Shown in pieces: positions 28,282 to 45,876 of a stretch of 64,000 bases of DNA; positions within the stretch are counted from its first letter, which is position 1; every line of letters starts with the position of its first letter. Below the pieces are notes generated by a model. It did not search any database, was not told the origin of the DNA, and saw nothing but the letters and a program-made list of their open reading frames with translations. This DNA comes from Pseudomonas nicosulfuronedens. Lineage in GTDB: Bacteria > Pseudomonadota > Gammaproteobacteria > Pseudomonadales > Pseudomonadaceae. The stretch is from assembly GCF_005877905.1 (NCBI RefSeq), contig NZ_SWDV01000023.1, forward strand, positions 1 to 64,000, read 5' to 3'. A program made the translations under genes and the position numbers.

Positions 28282-28674
28282 TTACTTCTGCTCAGGAGCT
28301 GCCGGAACGTCGCCGTTACCGCCTGCAGGGGCTTGAGGCTGCCCTTGCGCGCCCGGCACATCACTTGCTGCCGGAGCTTGTTCCTGCTTCTGCTCCATCA
28401 CTGCCGGATCAGGTAGCCCAGCGTGACGAATCATATCAGCTTTTTCTTTAGCAAAATACGCTAAACCCAAGCTGGTAATAAAAAAAACTGCAGCCAGTAC
28501 AGCGGTGAAGCGACTCAGGAAGGTAGCAGAACCCTGGCTACCAAAAACCGTACCCGAAGCGCCTGCACCAAACGACGCACCAGCGTCGGCACCCTTGCCT
28601 TGCTGAAGCAGGACCAGCACAACCAGACCCAGCGCCATCAGCAGGTGAATCACGATTACAACTGTTTCCAGCAT
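28282..28674 (-). CDS. secG: Preprotein translocase subunit SecG
   Basis: SecG is the small inner-membrane subunit that speeds SecYEG translocation. The 130-aa protein has two membrane segments (about residues 3-22, [21 protein letters not shown], and 55-73, [20 protein letters not shown]) and between them the conserved loop [20 protein letters not shown]. The C terminus is a Pro/Ala/Gln-rich tail, longer than in E. coli but usual for Pseudomonas. The gene starts two bases beyond the tpiA stop, so the two are an operon that probably runs into the tRNA-Leu gene. Confidence 0.95.
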   Translation of the reverse strand: MLETVVIVIHLLMALGLVVLVLLQQGKGADAGASFGAGASGTVFGSQGSATFLSRFTAVLAAVFFITSLGLAYFAKEKADMIRHAGLPDPAVMEQKQEQAPAASDVPGAQGQPQAPAGGNGDVPAAPEQK

Positions 28675-28676
28675 CT

Positions 28677-29432
28677 TCAGTTTCCTGCGGCGCGACAGAT
28701 CGCACCGAACTCATCTGCATTCAGGGAAGCTCCACCAATGAGCCCCCCATCGATATCCGGCATGCCGAAAAGCTCGACAGCGTTGGCAGCCTTGACACTG
28801 CCGCCGTACAGGAGACGAAGGCCGCGGGCCACCTCTGCGTTTTCCGCCGAGATCTGCGCGCGAATCGCCGCATGCACTTCCTGGGCTTGCTCGGGCGAGG
28901 CAGTCAGCCCCGTCCCAATCGCCCACACCGGCTCGTAAGCCACAACGGCGCGGGTAAACGCCCCGACACCGAGATCTTCGATCACCGAGCCCAACTGGCG
29001 CCCGACAACCTCAAGAGTCTTGCCCGCCTCACGCTGCTCGCGGGTTTCACCCACGCACAGGATCGGAGTCAGGCCACACGATTGAACCGCCGCAAACTTG
29101 CGACTGATCACTCCATCGCTCTCACCCAGGATCAAGCGGCGCTCGGAGTGACCAACCAGCACCAGGGAGCAGTTCGCATCCGCCAGCTGGCTGGCTGCGA
29201 TCTCGCCCGTCAAGGCACCCTGCATCGGCTCAACCGCGCAATTTTGCGCACCGACGGCAACCGCCTTTCCATCCAGGCCTTGTACAACCTGGTTGATGTA
29301 CAGACAGGGCGGAAAAACCGCCACATCGACACCCGTGGGAAGAGCCAGTTGACGCAGGCCTTTGATCAGCTCCGTGACGCTGGAGCGGGTACCGTGCATT
29401 TTCCAATTACCGGCCACCAAGGGTCGACGCAT
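28677..29432 (-). CDS. tpiA: Triosephosphate isomerase
   Basis: TpiA interconverts dihydroxyacetone phosphate and glyceraldehyde-3-phosphate. The 251-aa protein has the catalytic lysine in GNWKMHGT, the catalytic histidine in VLVGHSERR, the glutamate in [12 protein letters not shown] and the phosphate-binding [12 protein letters not shown]. Its length is normal for a TIM barrel. The start at 29432 gives [11 protein letters not shown]. It is 65 bases downstream of glmM on the same strand and directly upstream of secG, the conserved order in Pseudomonas. Confidence 0.97.
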   Translation of the reverse strand: MRRPLVAGNWKMHGTRSSVTELIKGLRQLALPTGVDVAVFPPCLYINQVVQGLDGKAVAVGAQNCAVEPMQGALTGEIAASQLADANCSLVLVGHSERRLILGESDGVISRKFAAVQSCGLTPILCVGETREQREAGKTLEVVGRQLGSVIEDLGVGAFTRAVVAYEPVWAIGTGLTASPEQAQEVHAAIRAQISAENAEVARGLRLLYGGSVKAANAVELFGMPDIDGGLIGGASLNADEFGAICRAAGN

Positions 29433-29497
29433 GCTGTACCTCGCTGAGCAAAGTGGGCGCAGATATTACTCGACGCTTTGGGAACTGACAAGAGAAA

Positions 29498-30838
29498 TCA
29501 AGCACATACCTCTGTAACGACTTTTGCCAGCTGTTCGGCGTAGGCACGAACACGAGCTTCCTCGTCACCCTCGACCATCACCCGAACCAGCGGCTCGGTT
29601 CCGGACTTGCGCAGCAGAACGCGGCCACGCCCAGCCATTTCCTCGGTCACCTTGGCGCAGGCTTCCTTCACTGCCGGATGCTCCAGCGGGTCGACGCCAC
29701 CGCCAGCGAAGCGCACGTTGATCAGCACCTGTGGGCACTTGCGAATACCCATGCGCGCTTCGGCCAGGTTCTGGCCGCGGGTTTTGAGCGCCATCAGCAC
29801 CTGCAATGCCGCAATGATCGCATCCCCTGTCGTGGTGTGCTGGTAGCAGACCACATGACCGGAATTTTCACCGCCCAACTGCCAGTTGCGCGACTGCAAC
29901 TCGGACATCACATAGCGATCCCCTACCTTGGCACGAGCGAAGGGAATATGGAGATCTTGCAGGGCCAGCTCGAGCCCGAGGTTGCTCATCAGCGTCCCGA
30001 CCACACCACCATGCAGCTTGCCGCGATCCAGCATGTCTCGGGCAATGAGGTAGAGAATCTCGTCGCCATCGACGATGGTGCCGGTGTGATCAACCATCAT
30101 CACCCGGTCGCCGTCGCCGTCGAAGGCGATACCGATGTCGGCATGCTCGGCCAGCACCGCCTCCTGCAGCGCCCCCATGTGAGTGGAGCCACAATTGTGG
30201 TTGATGTTCAGGCCATTGGGCTCAGCACCGATGACGAACACCTCGGCACCCAGCTCACGGAAGACATTGGGGGCAATCTTGTAGGTCGCACCATGGGCGC
30301 AATCCAGCGCGATGCGCAGCCCGGCGAAGCTGGTGTTAGAGGGCACGCTGCTCTTGCAGAACTCGATGTAGCGGCCTGCAGCGTCGTTGATGCGCGAGAC
30401 CTTGCCCAGACGAGCGGACTCGACCACGGTCATCGGCGCATCCAGGAGCTCCTCGATGATCAACTCGACTTCATCGGGCAGCTTGGTGCCCTGCCCGGAG
30501 AAGAACTTGATGCCGTTGTCGTCGTGCGGATTGTGCGAAGCACTGATGACGATGCCAGCTTCGGCATGGAAAGTACGAGTCAGATAGGCGATACCGGGAG
30601 TGGGCATTGGGCCCAGCAACATCACGTCGGCCCCGGCGGCAGACAAACCAGCTTCCAGTGCGGATTCGAACATGTAACCGGAAATTCGGGTGTCCTTGCC
30701 CACCAGCACGCGACATTTGCCCTGCTGGCGGAAGGCCATACCCACGGCCCAACCCAACTTGAGCACGAAGTCCGGCGTGATCGGCGGAGTGCCTACGCGA
30801 CCGCGAATTCCATCGGTGCCAAAATACTTCCTGCTCAT
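29498..30838 (-). CDS. glmM: Phosphoglucosamine mutase
   Basis: GlmM converts glucosamine-6-phosphate to glucosamine-1-phosphate for UDP-GlcNAc, hence peptidoglycan and lipopolysaccharide. The 446-aa protein begins [16 protein letters not shown] and carries the phosphoserine loop [17 protein letters not shown], the magnesium loop [12 protein letters not shown] and the sugar loop GGENSGHV; the phosphate-binding [12 protein letters not shown] is near the C terminus. Its ATG overlaps the folP stop by four bases, so folP-glmM are translationally coupled, a widespread arrangement. Confidence 0.97.
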   Translation of the reverse strand: MSRKYFGTDGIRGRVGTPPITPDFVLKLGWAVGMAFRQQGKCRVLVGKDTRISGYMFESALEAGLSAAGADVMLLGPMPTPGIAYLTRTFHAEAGIVISASHNPHDDNGIKFFSGQGTKLPDEVELIIEELLDAPMTVVESARLGKVSRINDAAGRYIEFCKSSVPSNTSFAGLRIALDCAHGATYKIAPNVFRELGAEVFVIGAEPNGLNINHNCGSTHMGALQEAVLAEHADIGIAFDGDGDRVMMVDHTGTIVDGDEILYLIARDMLDRGKLHGGVVGTLMSNLGLELALQDLHIPFARAKVGDRYVMSELQSRNWQLGGENSGHVVCYQHTTTGDAIIAALQVLMALKTRGQNLAEARMGIRKCPQVLINVRFAGGGVDPLEHPAVKEACAKVTEEMAGRGRVLLRKSGTEPLVRVMVEGDEEARVRAYAEQLAKVVTEVCA

Positions 30839-31704
30839 GCGGGCATCCCCTCTTCCATTGCACTTTCTACTGCGTGAATCATTCGAACCACATCCACGGT
30901 CTCGGCGACATCGTGGACACGGATGATGCTGGCTCCCTTGGTCACTGCCAGGGCAGCCAACGCAAGGCTGCCATACAGGCGATCCCCTACTTCGCGCCCC
31001 AGCGCCCGACCAATCATGCTCTTACGGGAGACACCGACCAGGAGCGGATGCCCCATATCCAGCAACGCTTCCATCTGACGGAACAGGTTGAGGTTGTGGT
31101 TCTGGGTCTTGGCAAAACCGAAGCCAGGATCGATCACGATTCGTCCCCTGGCAATGCCCACGGATTCGCACGCCGAGACACGACTTTCAAGGAAACCACG
31201 GACTTCCTCAAGGATGTCCGGATAACGCGGATCGTCCTGCATGTCTCCGGGCTCGCCGCGCATATGCATGAGGCAGACTGGCAACCCAGAGTCAGCAGCA
31301 GCGTCCAGAGCGCCATCACGCTGCAAGGAACGCACATCGTTGATCAGTCCAGCTCCCAGACGCGCGGTCTCGCGCATCACCGCCGGGGTGGAGGTATCGA
31401 CGGAGATCACCACATCCAGCTCGCGAGCGATGGCTTCGACCACCGGTGCGACACGTTCCAACTCCTCAGTGGGTGAAACCACGCGCGCACCCGGACGGGT
31501 CGACTCACCACCGATATCGATCAGCGTAGCGCCGGCCGTGACCATCTCCGCCGCGTGACGCAACGCAGCATCGTGCCGGTTGAAGCGCCCGCCATCGGAG
31601 AAGGAGTCAGGGGTGACGTTGAGGATGCCCATGACGTGCGGGCGGCTTAAATCAAGAACCCGGTTGCCGCAAGGCAACCGGGTCGGGTGGTACAACGAAC
31701 TCAT
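30835..31704 (-). CDS. folP: Dihydropteroate synthase
   Basis: FolP joins p-aminobenzoate to the pterin pyrophosphate made by FolK (at 1788); it is the sulfonamide target. The 289-aa protein has the signatures [17 protein letters not shown] and [12 protein letters not shown], then [17 protein letters not shown] and the C-terminal [16 protein letters not shown]. The start ATG at 31704 lies nine bases after ftsH. The ftsH-folP-glmM order is shared with E. coli. The product is cytoplasmic and nothing is missing. Confidence 0.96.
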   Translation of the reverse strand: MSSLYHPTRLPCGNRVLDLSRPHVMGILNVTPDSFSDGGRFNRHDAALRHAAEMVTAGATLIDIGGESTRPGARVVSPTEELERVAPVVEAIARELDVVISVDTSTPAVMRETARLGAGLINDVRSLQRDGALDAAADSGLPVCLMHMRGEPGDMQDDPRYPDILEEVRGFLESRVSACESVGIARGRIVIDPGFGFAKTQNHNLNLFRQMEALLDMGHPLLVGVSRKSMIGRALGREVGDRLYGSLALAALAVTKGASIIRVHDVAETVDVVRMIHAVESAMEEGMPA

Positions 31705-31713
31705 TCAGTACTC

Positions 31714-33630
<1,917 letters not shown>

Positions 33631-33755
33631 GTCGTTCAATTGACTACCCTCTGAAGCCGGCTCCGCCCTGGAAACCGCTTCTCACGACGGCCAGACTCCT
33701 TCCGGCCAAAATTACTACACAACGCCCGCCGCCAGGCAGACGCCGTCTGTAACCC

Positions 33756-33784
33756 TTTATGAACCCCGGCTTTCACCGGTACAA
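33756..33784 (-). promoter_or_regulatory. Possible ftsH promoter
   Basis: Minus strand TTGTAC (33784-33779) and CATAAA (33761-33756) are 17 bases apart, about 120 bases upstream of ftsH and within the 190-base gap after rlmE. No sigma-32 element is convincing here, although ftsH is heat-inducible in E. coli. Confidence 0.3.
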
Positions 33785-33831
33785 GCAAAACCTGCAAGGC
33801 ATAGACCAGTAGCCTGCCCAATCATTCCAGT

Positions 33832-34455
33832 CTAGGCGCCGCGAAAGCCTCGTGCGAGCAGATACTGCTCCCGCGAACGGTCGCGGGACGACAGCGGTTT
33901 GCGCATCTGCACCTTCTCGAAGTTCTCGCGAACCATCTTGTGGTAAGCGTCGAAACCCTCACCCTGGAAAATCTTGATCAGGAAATCGCCACCCGGACGC
34001 AGCACACGGGTGCACAGGTCCAGGGCCAACTCGCAGAGGAACATCGCACGGGGCATGTCCACGGCGGGCAGTCCACTCATATTGGGGGCCATATCGGAAA
34101 TCACAAGGTCTACCGGATTTTCTCCGATGGCCTCGAGCAACTGGGCGAAGACCTCGTCCTCGGTGAAGTCACCCTGGATGAAGGTGACATCCGGGATGCT
34201 GTCCATCGGCAGGATGTCCGACGCGATCAGGGTGCCCTTGTCGCCGATCACCCGGCTGGTGACCTGCGACCAACCGCCAGGGGCCGCACCGAGGTCTACC
34301 ACGGTCATGCCCGGGCGCAGGATGCGATCCTTCTCCTGGATTTCCAGCAGTTTGTAGCTGGCGCGCGAGCGGTAGCCGTCGCGCTGTGCCATCTTCACGT
34401 AAGGATCGTCGAAATGTTCTTTCAGCCAGCGATGGCTAGTCTTGGAACGGGCCAC
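33832..34455 (-). CDS. rlmE: 23S rRNA (uridine(2552)-2'-O)-methyltransferase
   Basis: RlmE (FtsJ/RrmJ) methylates U2552 in the 23S A loop and is a heat-shock gene in E. coli. The 207-aa protein shows [12 protein letters not shown] (first catalytic lysine), the SAM-binding [14 protein letters not shown], the catalytic DMAPNMSG aspartate and KIFQGEGFD lysine. The start at 34455 ([14 protein letters not shown]) fits the family. It is 193 bases upstream of ftsH on the same strand, as in E. coli, and divergent from yhbY across a 79-base gap. Confidence 0.96.
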   Translation of the reverse strand: MARSKTSHRWLKEHFDDPYVKMAQRDGYRSRASYKLLEIQEKDRILRPGMTVVDLGAAPGGWSQVTSRVIGDKGTLIASDILPMDSIPDVTFIQGDFTEDEVFAQLLEAIGENPVDLVISDMAPNMSGLPAVDMPRAMFLCELALDLCTRVLRPGGDFLIKIFQGEGFDAYHKMVRENFEKVQMRKPLSSRDRSREQYLLARGFRGA

Positions 34456-34534
34456 GTATTACCTCGTCTGAGCGGCATCCCGGTCGTACCGAAACTCGGG
34501 TAGAATATCCGCCTTTTTTCCCAGGGGTCAGATT

Positions 34535-34849
34535 ATGGCGCTCTCTCAGGAGCAGAAAAAGCAGTTCAAATCTATCGGGCATCACCTGAAACCCGTATTG
34601 ACCGTTGCAGAAAACGGTCTCTCGGAAGGTGTAATGGCCGAGCTTGAGCGTGCGCTCAACGATCATGAACTGATCAAGGTGCAGTTCCGCATCACCGAAC
34701 GCGACGACCGTCGCGCGCTGATCGACGAACTTTGCCAGAACGGCAGCTGCGAACTGGTTCAGTCCATCGGCAAGATGGCGCTGATCTATCGTCGCAACCC
34801 CAAGCCGAACAAGAACCTGTCGAACATCAGCCGCTTCAGCGGTCTCTGA
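34535..34849 (+). CDS. yhbY: YhbY family (CRM domain) RNA-binding protein
   Basis: A 104-aa CRM-domain protein linked to 50S ribosome assembly. The family features are LSQEQKKQFKSIGHHLKPVL, VAENGLSEGVMAELERAL, NDHELIKVQF and a final IGKMALIYRRNPKPNKNLSN in which the GxxxxLYR-like segment is seen. The start ATG at 34535 follows an AGGGG. A -10 like TAGAAT at 34501-34506 lies upstream without a good -35. It is transcribed divergently from rlmE, the arrangement seen in many gamma-proteobacteria. Confidence 0.92.
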   Translation: MALSQEQKKQFKSIGHHLKPVLTVAENGLSEGVMAELERALNDHELIKVQFRITERDDRRALIDELCQNGSCELVQSIGKMALIYRRNPKPNKNLSNISRFSGL

Positions 34850-34891
34850 CAGTCAAGACCGGCAACGCGGAGCCGGCAAGGCTCCGCCGCG

Positions 34892-35326
34892 TCAGTTCCG
34901 TTCGTCCCGCCCAGGCGCCGGCTGCAGCACCAGCAGCAACCCGCACAGCGCCACCACCAGGTAATTGAACAGTAGCCAGCGCTGAGCATCCGGCGCTACC
35001 TGGCGCACCACAAGATAGGCTGCCGCCATCACCAGCACCGTCAGCAACAACTGCCCCCGCGTTTCTCGGGTAAAGGCAGCGAACCCGCGCGCCTGCCAGA
35101 GCACCAGAGCCTGGAGCAGCACGCAGAAACCGGCGAAACCCACAAGCAATGGCTTCAGCGCGTCGGCGACGGCCTCCACCAGCAGAGGTGCCAGGCCGAT
35201 CTTGCCCAGCGCCGGCAACACCACGAACTGAAGCAGCCAGAGGCCGCCGACCCAGAATGTCTGGGCCAGCAGCCAACTGATGGTGCCTGCGTTCAGGGAT
35301 TGCCGATCAGGCGTGGCGGACTTCAA
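34892..35326 (-). CDS. DUF4149-like four-segment membrane protein
   Basis: A small, hydrophobic protein of about 144 aa with four membrane segments: [55 protein letters not shown] and [18 protein letters not shown]. It resembles DUF4149 proteins that often sit beside greA/carB in Pseudomonas; no function is known. The start is uncertain: the frame is open from GTG codons at 35350/35347, and I prefer a TTG at 35326, overlapping the greA end by about 20 bases. It probably belongs to the greA-carB transcript. Confidence 0.68.
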   Translation of the reverse strand: MKSATPDRQSLNAGTISWLLAQTFWVGGLWLLQFVVLPALGKIGLAPLLVEAVADALKPLLVGFAGFCVLLQALVLWQARGFAAFTRETRGQLLLTVLVMAAAYLVVRQVAPDAQRWLLFNYLVVALCGLLLVLQPAPGRDERN

Positions 35327-35779
35327 CGATCTCGTACTCGACGTCACCACCCGGAGTCTTGACCAGAACGGCGTCGCCTTCGGTCTTGCCGATCAGCGCA
35401 CGGGCGATCGGCGAGTTGACCGAGATCTTGCTGTTCTTGATGTCCGCCTCGTCGTCGCCGACGATCTGGTAGGTCACCGTCTCGTCGGTCTCGACGTTGG
35501 CGATATCGACGGTGGTGCCGAAGATCACCTTGCCGCTGTGCGGAATGGTGGTCACGTCGATGATCTGCGCGTTGGACAGCTTGGCCTCGATGTCGCGGAT
35601 GCGAGCCTCGGACATGCCCTGCTGTTCACGAGCCGCGTGATACTCGGCGTTTTCCTTGAGGTCGCCCAGCTCACGCGCTTCGGCGATGGCCTGGGTGATC
35701 TGCGGGCGCAGAACGGTCTTCAGGTGTTTCAGCTCTTCTTCCAGGGCGCGAGCGCCCTGGACGGTCATTGGAAATTTGC

Positions 35780-35783
<4 letters not shown>
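35307..35783 (-). CDS. greA: Transcription elongation factor GreA
   Basis: GreA enters the secondary channel of RNA polymerase and stimulates cleavage of backtracked RNA. The 158-aa protein has the N-terminal coiled coil with the catalytic tip [17 protein letters not shown] (acidic residues D and E) and a C-terminal FKBP-like domain ([35 protein letters not shown]). The start at 35783 ([10 protein letters not shown]) overlaps the carB stop by four bases; an alternative is the downstream ATG of [12 protein letters not shown], the E. coli-like start. The carB-greA coupling is typical of Pseudomonas. Confidence 0.96.
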
Positions 35784-39001
<3,218 letters not shown>

Positions 39002-39020
39002 GGGACTCTCGTTGCAATAT

Positions 39021-39677
39021 TCAGGAAAGGGTTGCGCTGGCCAGCTTCACGCCAAAGCCGACAAACAGGGCGCCGACGCCGCTAGAAGCGCCGGCAGCCA
39101 GCCGTTGCCGCCGACGGAACCAGGCCGCCAGACGCACACCGGAGAAAATCAGGAAGCTCAGGTAAAGGGCGCTGATGATCTCGAGGATCGTGCCCAGTAC
39201 CAGGAACGACAGGCCGGGATAGGCGTAACCCGGGTCGACGAACTGGATGAAGAAGGAAATGAAGAAGAGGATCGCCTTGGGATTGGACAGGCTCAGCAGC
39301 AACGCCTTGCGGAACGGCTGGTTGACGTCCACTTCCTTGGACGGCGCGGCGGCCGCTTCCAGCGGGTGGCGCAGCTTCTGCCAGCCACCACGGAGCATGC
39401 CGATGCCCAGATAGAACAGGTAGGCGGCGCCGACGTACTTCAACCCCAGGAACAGCATGGGCTCAGCCTTGAGGACCGAGGCGATGCCCAGTGCCGACAG
39501 GAACATCAGGATCGCATCGCCGAGGAACACCGCGCTCGCCGCCCGGTAGCCCGAGGCCACGCCGCGCTGGGCGGCGGTGGCGAGGACGAACAGCGAGTTC
39601 GGCCCCGGCAGCAGGACGATGAACAACGTACCCAGGACGTAGGTCCAGAGGTCGGTGATTCCCAGGGTCGGCATCAT
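39021..39677 (-). CDS. leuE: LysE/RhtB family exporter, LeuE-like
   Basis: A 218-aa inner-membrane exporter with about six hydrophobic segments. It resembles E. coli Leu[21 protein letters not shown] (the family PGPN), [18 protein letters not shown], and [20 protein letters not shown]. LeuE exports leucine and related amino acids in E. coli; substrates here are not shown. The start is the first of two adjacent ATGs (39677), seven bases after GAGGG. It lies 25 bases after carA and 19 before carB, so it interrupts the carAB pair within one transcript, a known Pseudomonas arrangement whose benefit is unclear. Confidence 0.85.
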   Translation of the reverse strand: MMPTLGITDLWTYVLGTLFIVLLPGPNSLFVLATAAQRGVASGYRAASAVFLGDAILMFLSALGIASVLKAEPMLFLGLKYVGAAYLFYLGIGMLRGGWQKLRHPLEAAAAPSKEVDVNQPFRKALLLSLSNPKAILFFISFFIQFVDPGYAYPGLSFLVLGTILEIISALYLSFLIFSGVRLAAWFRRRQRLAAGASSGVGALFVGFGVKLASATLS

Positions 39678-39702
39678 CTTCTTTCCCTCTTCGAGCTCGG
39701 AC

Positions 39703-40839
39703 TCAGCGGCGCTCGGCCATCGCCGCAATGAAGCGGTCGAACAACGGAGCCACGTCGTGCGGACCAGGGCTGGCTTCCGGGTGGCCCTGGAAACTGAAGG
39801 CCACCTTGTCGGTGCGCTCGACGCCCTGCAGGGTGCCGTCGAACAGCGACTTGTGGGTAGCGCGCAGGTTGCTTGGCATGCTCGCCTCGTCCACAGCGAA
39901 ACCATGGTTCTGGCTGGTGATCATCACCACGCCCGAATCCAGGTCCTGCACCGGGTGGTTGGCGCCATGGTGGCCGTGGCCCATTTTCACAGTCTTGGCG
40001 CCGGAAGCCAGGGCCAGCAGCTGGTGACCCAGGCAGATACCGAAGATCGGCGTCTCGGTGTCGAGGAACTCGCGGATGGCCTGGATGGCGTAGTCGCACG
40101 GCTCGGGGTCGCCAGGGCCGTTGGAAAGGAAGATGCCGTCCGGGTTCAGGGCCAACACTTCACTCGCCGGGGTCTGCGCCGGAACGACGGTCAGGCGGCA
40201 ACCACGGGCGACCAGCATGCGCAGGATGTTCAGCTTCACGCCGAAGTCGTAGGCGACCACGTGGTACGGCAGGTCGGCGGCGGCGATTTCCGGGTGGCTA
40301 TCGGTTTCCAGGCTCCAGACGCTGGAGCGCCACTCGTACTTCTCGGTGGAAGACACGACCTTGGCCAGGTCCATGCCTTTCAGGCCCGGGAAGCCGCGCG
40401 CCAGTTCGAGGGCTTTTTCCTCGGTGGCGTCGTCGCCAGCCAGGATGCAGCCGTTCTGCGAACCCTTTTCGCGCAGGATGCGAGTCAGGCGACGGGTGTC
40501 GATGCCAGCGATGGCAACGGTGCCGTTCTCTTTCAGGTAATCCGGCAGGGACTGCTTGTCGCGCCAGCTGCTGGACAGCAGCGGCAGGTCACGGATGATC
40601 AGGCCGGCGGCCCAGACCTTGTTCGACTCGGCGTCTTCCGGCGTGGTGCCGGTGTTGCCGATGTGCGGGTAGGTCAGGGTGACGATCTGTTGGGCGTAGG
40701 AAGGATCGGTAAGGATTTCCTGGTAGCCGGTCATGGCGGTGTTGAACACCACCTCTCCGACGGTCTGGCCGTCGGCGCCGATGGCTTCACCGCGAAAAAC
40801 GCTGCCGTCGGCAAGTGCAAGTATGGCTGGCTTAGTCAA
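39703..40839 (-). CDS. carA: Carbamoyl-phosphate synthase small subunit
   Basis: CarA is the glutaminase subunit that gives ammonia to CarB. The 378-aa protein starts with TTG at 40839 ([17 protein letters not shown]), five bases after a strong GGGAGG ribosome-binding site; no ATG fits. The glutamine amidotransferase domain has [13 protein letters not shown]-like [11 protein letters not shown], the catalytic cysteine in [12 protein letters not shown] and the histidine in [13 protein letters not shown]. Upstream is a 190-base leader with an ArgR-like half-site, a terminator and a 26-codon leader reading frame, which suggests control by arginine and by attenuation. Confidence 0.97.
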   Translation of the reverse strand: MTKPAILALADGSVFRGEAIGADGQTVGEVVFNTAMTGYQEILTDPSYAQQIVTLTYPHIGNTGTTPEDAESNKVWAAGLIIRDLPLLSSSWRDKQSLPDYLKENGTVAIAGIDTRRLTRILREKGSQNGCILAGDDATEEKALELARGFPGLKGMDLAKVVSSTEKYEWRSSVWSLETDSHPEIAAADLPYHVVAYDFGVKLNILRMLVARGCRLTVVPAQTPASEVLALNPDGIFLSNGPGDPEPCDYAIQAIREFLDTETPIFGICLGHQLLALASGAKTVKMGHGHHGANHPVQDLDSGVVMITSQNHGFAVDEASMPSNLRATHKSLFDGTLQGVERTDKVAFSFQGHPEASPGPHDVAPLFDRFIAAMAERR

Positions 40840-40855
40840 GAAGACCTCCCGTAGT

Positions 40856-40936
40856 TCAAGCCTGGCTGGGCGTGCGCAGATTGTAAAAAAGCGGGATGAC
40901 ATCAGAAGAAGTCATCCCGCTTTTTATGTGATTCAT
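40856..40936 (-). CDS. Possible carA leader peptide
   Basis: A 26-codon open frame from ATG 40936 to TGA 40856 (alternative ATG at 40915 for 19 codons) runs through the terminator hairpin before carA, reading [20 protein letters not shown] then RTPSQA. A ribosome on it would cover the left stem and disrupt the terminator. It has only a weak ribosome-binding site. This resembles the pyrBI-type layout, where coupling of translation to a pyrimidine-sensitive pause controls read-through. Existence of the peptide is inference. Confidence 0.4.
   Translation of the reverse strand: MNHIKSGMTSSDVIPLFYNLRTPSQA
40885..40925 (-). terminator. Strong intrinsic terminator / carA attenuator
   Basis: AAAAAGCGGGATGAC (40886-40900) and GTCATCCCGCTTTTT (40911-40925) form a 15-bp perfect stem with a ten-base loop, with T-runs on both strands. 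It follows dapB by 102 bases and precedes carA by 46. It may end dapB transcription and attenuate carA at once. Confidence 0.88.
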
Positions 40937-40973
40937 GCTGCGCTGCTTTTAGTGGACACACTAAAGCTGTAGT

Positions 40974-40989
40974 TTACAGAAATGCGACA
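40974..40989 (-). promoter_or_regulatory. Candidate ArgR half-site upstream of carA
   Basis: The minus strand reads TGTCGCATTTCTGTAA, which matches TGTCGC-N8-AA, the ArgR half-site consensus I know for P. aeruginosa. carA supplies carbamoyl phosphate for arginine, so ArgR control is expected. A second, weaker half-site may start about 31 bases downstream (TGTCCACTAAAAG). A short inverted repeat CTTTAGTG/CACTAAAAG overlaps that region. Confidence 0.55.
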
Positions 40990-41027
40990 TCATGGTCCAC
41001 CTTTTGCACGACGTACGGCCATGCCGC

Positions 41028-41891
<864 letters not shown>

Positions 41892-43022
41892 TCATAGATC
41901 GTCGAAGAAGCGCTTCATGCCCTCGAACCAGCCACTGGCCTTGGGCGAGTTGGAAGAGTTGCCCTGCAGGGTACCGCGAAACTCTTCCAGGAGTTCGCGC
42001 TGACGCTTGTCCAACTGCACAGGCGTCTCCACGACCACGCGGCACATCAGGTCGCCGGCACCACCACCACGCACCGGGGCAACGCCCTTGCCGCGCAGAC
42101 GGAACAGCTTGCCGGTCTGAGTACCCTCGGGAATCTTCAGCTTCACGCGACCATCCAGGGTCGGCACTTCCAACTCGCCGCCCAGAGCGGCATCGGCGAA
42201 GCTGATCGGTACTTCGCAGTACAGATGCTTGCCGTCGCGCTGGAAGATGTCGTGCTCGCGCACATTCACCACCACGTACAGGTCGCCCGCCGGGCCACCA
42301 TGAGCGCCAGCTTCGCCTTCGCCGGTCAGGCGGATGCGATCACCGGTATCGACGCCGGCCGGCACTTTCACCGACAGGGTCTTGTGCTCTTCCACCCGGC
42401 CCTGGCCATGGCAGGAACCACAGGGGTCGGTGATCATCTTGCCGCTGCCATGGCAACGCGGGCAGGTCTGCTGCACCGAGAAGAAGCCCTGCTGCATGCG
42501 TACCTGGCCGATACCACCACAAGTGGTACAGGTGACCGGCGTGGTGCCGGGCTTGGCGCCGCTGCCGCTGCAGGTCTTGCAGCCGACCAGGGTGGGAACG
42601 CGAATGGTCACGGTGGTGCCGCGAACCGCATCTTCCAGGTCGAGATCGAGGGTATAGCGCAGGTCCGCGCCGCGGGCCGGGCCGCCACGGGAACCGCCGC
42701 GACCGCCGCCACCCCCGAAGAAATCACTGAAGACATCACCGAAGATGTCCGAGAAGCTCGCGCCGCCGAAGCCAGCACCGCCGCCACCCATCTGCGGGTC
42801 GACGCCGGCATGGCCGTACTGGTCGTAAGCCGCGCGCTTGCTGGCGTCGGACAGGACCTCGTACGCCTCGTTGGCCTCCTTGAATTTATCCTCGGCCTCC
42901 TTGTCGCCGGGATTGCGGTCCGGGTGGAACTTCATGGCGAGCCGGCGATAGGCCTTCTTCAGGTCCGCTTCGCTGGCGCCGCGCTCGACACCCAGTACCT
43001 CGTAAAAATCACGTTTGGCCAT
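41892..43022 (-). CDS. dnaJ: Chaperone protein DnaJ
   Basis: DnaJ is the Hsp40 that delivers clients to DnaK and stimulates its ATPase. The 376-aa protein has the J domain ([20 protein letters not shown], with HPD in [10 protein letters not shown]), a Gly/Phe-rich region near residues 70-110, four zinc-binding CxxCxGxG repeats ([32 protein letters not shown]), and the C-terminal substrate-binding domain. The start at 43022 is chosen by the MAKRDFYE start. It is downstream of dnaK with two hairpins between. Confidence 0.97.
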   Translation of the reverse strand: MAKRDFYEVLGVERGASEADLKKAYRRLAMKFHPDRNPGDKEAEDKFKEANEAYEVLSDASKRAAYDQYGHAGVDPQMGGGGAGFGGASFSDIFGDVFSDFFGGGGGRGGSRGGPARGADLRYTLDLDLEDAVRGTTVTIRVPTLVGCKTCSGSGAKPGTTPVTCTTCGGIGQVRMQQGFFSVQQTCPRCHGSGKMITDPCGSCHGQGRVEEHKTLSVKVPAGVDTGDRIRLTGEGEAGAHGGPAGDLYVVVNVREHDIFQRDGKHLYCEVPISFADAALGGELEVPTLDGRVKLKIPEGTQTGKLFRLRGKGVAPVRGGGAGDLMCRVVVETPVQLDKRQRELLEEFRGTLQGNSSNSPKASGWFEGMKRFFDDL

Positions 43023-43063
43023 AACTTTCCTGCACTCTAAAAACCGTTCCCCCAGACACGCCA

Positions 43064-43121
43064 ACGCGGGAGCAAGCCCCCGCGTGACGTTTCATGCGCA
43101 CCGACACGCTGGTCGGTGCGC
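43064..43121 (-). promoter_or_regulatory. Two tandem hairpins between dnaK and dnaJ
   Basis: A perfect ten-base-pair stem (GCGCACCGAC / GTCGGTGCGC, 43096-43121, six-base loop) and a seven-base-pair stem (ACGCGGG / CCCGCGT, 43064-43085) lie in the 122-base dnaK-dnaJ gap. Neither has a U-run. They may be processing or stability elements that make DnaK outnumber DnaJ. Confidence 0.5.
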
Positions 43122-43144
43122 CGGAGCGGAAGCAAGCACGCGGC

Positions 43145-45061
<1,917 letters not shown>

Positions 45062-45151
45062 AGTTCACTCTCCAGAAATTAGATTCCGCGCTGACCCTGT
45101 TGCGGGTCTTTGGCTCGGTTGATTACCCAGATGGGGACCGGGTGGTGGATT

Positions 45152-45715
45152 TCAAGCCTTCTCGTCGATCGAAGGCGGGGTTTGTTCCGGTGCCTTGCTG
45201 ACCACGACCATGGCCGGACGCAGCAGACGACCGTTGAGCAGATAACCCTTCTGGAACACCTTGACCACGCTGCCCGGCTCGAGGCGGATGCTCTCTTCCA
45301 TGGCCATGGCCTGGTGGTGTTCGGGGTTGAATGGCTCGCCGTGCGGGTCGACCGGCTCGAGGTTGTAGCGCTTCAAGGTGTCGTGGAACATCTTCAGCGT
45401 CAGCTCGATGCCTTCGCGCATCGGCTTGATCACTTCATCTTCCGGGTTCGACATCTCCAGCGCGCGCTCGAGGGTATCGACGATCGGCAGCAAGTCGCCG
45501 GCGAATTTCTCCAGGGCGAACTTGTGCGCCTTCTCCACGTCCTGCTCGGCACGGCGGCGGACGTTCTGCAACTCGGCAACGGCGCGCAGGCTCTGGTCCT
45601 TCGCCGCGGCTACCTGCTCTTCCAGTTCCAGCACGCGGGCGTTCAGATCCCCGGTAGCGCCGGTGTCCGGCTGCTCGTTGAACTGGGAATCCTGAGTCTG
45701 TTGTTCGTCAGACAT
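45152..45715 (-). CDS. grpE: Nucleotide exchange factor GrpE
   Basis: GrpE releases ADP from DnaK. The 187-aa protein has an N-terminal charged/Gln-rich segment, a long coiled-coil helix ([20 protein letters not shown], then [20 protein letters not shown]) and the beta domain with GVELTLKMF-like [19 protein letters not shown] and [20 protein letters not shown]. The start at 45715 follows AGGAGAG. It opens the grpE-dnaK-dnaJ heat-shock operon. A near-perfect sigma-32 promoter is about 75 bases upstream; recN runs the other way from the same intergenic region. Confidence 0.96.
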   Translation of the reverse strand: MSDEQQTQDSQFNEQPDTGATGDLNARVLELEEQVAAAKDQSLRAVAELQNVRRRAEQDVEKAHKFALEKFAGDLLPIVDTLERALEMSNPEDEVIKPMREGIELTLKMFHDTLKRYNLEPVDPHGEPFNPEHHQAMAMEESIRLEPGSVVKVFQKGYLLNGRLLRPAMVVVSKAPEQTPPSIDEKA

Positions 45716-45784
45716 GCCACTCTCCTAAAAAGAAAATAAGCCTTTGAAAACAAGGCGAACCCAATGGTCCGCGGCTCTGCCGTG

Positions 45785-45813
45785 TATATGGGGCGCCTTT
45801 CTCCGACTTCAAG
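45785..45813 (-). promoter_or_regulatory. Sigma-32 heat-shock promoter of grpE-dnaK-dnaJ
   Basis: The minus strand reads CTTGAAG (45813-45807), 13 bases, then CCCCATATA (45793-45785), which matches the sigma-32 consensus CTTGAA-N13-CCCCAT. A second CTTGAAG lies 16 bases further upstream and may be a vestige. It controls grpE, whose ATG is 70 bases downstream. Confidence 0.88.
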
Positions 45814-45876
45814 GGCATGACTTCAAGGACACACCCCTCACAGGCGACGAGGGAGAATTGCCAGCGGCAAAAAATA

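Noticed and set aside
33640-33831. Sigma-32 promoter before ftsH
   Set aside because: Segments like CTTGTAC are present but no CCCCAT partner at the right distance; only a weak sigma-70 match remains.
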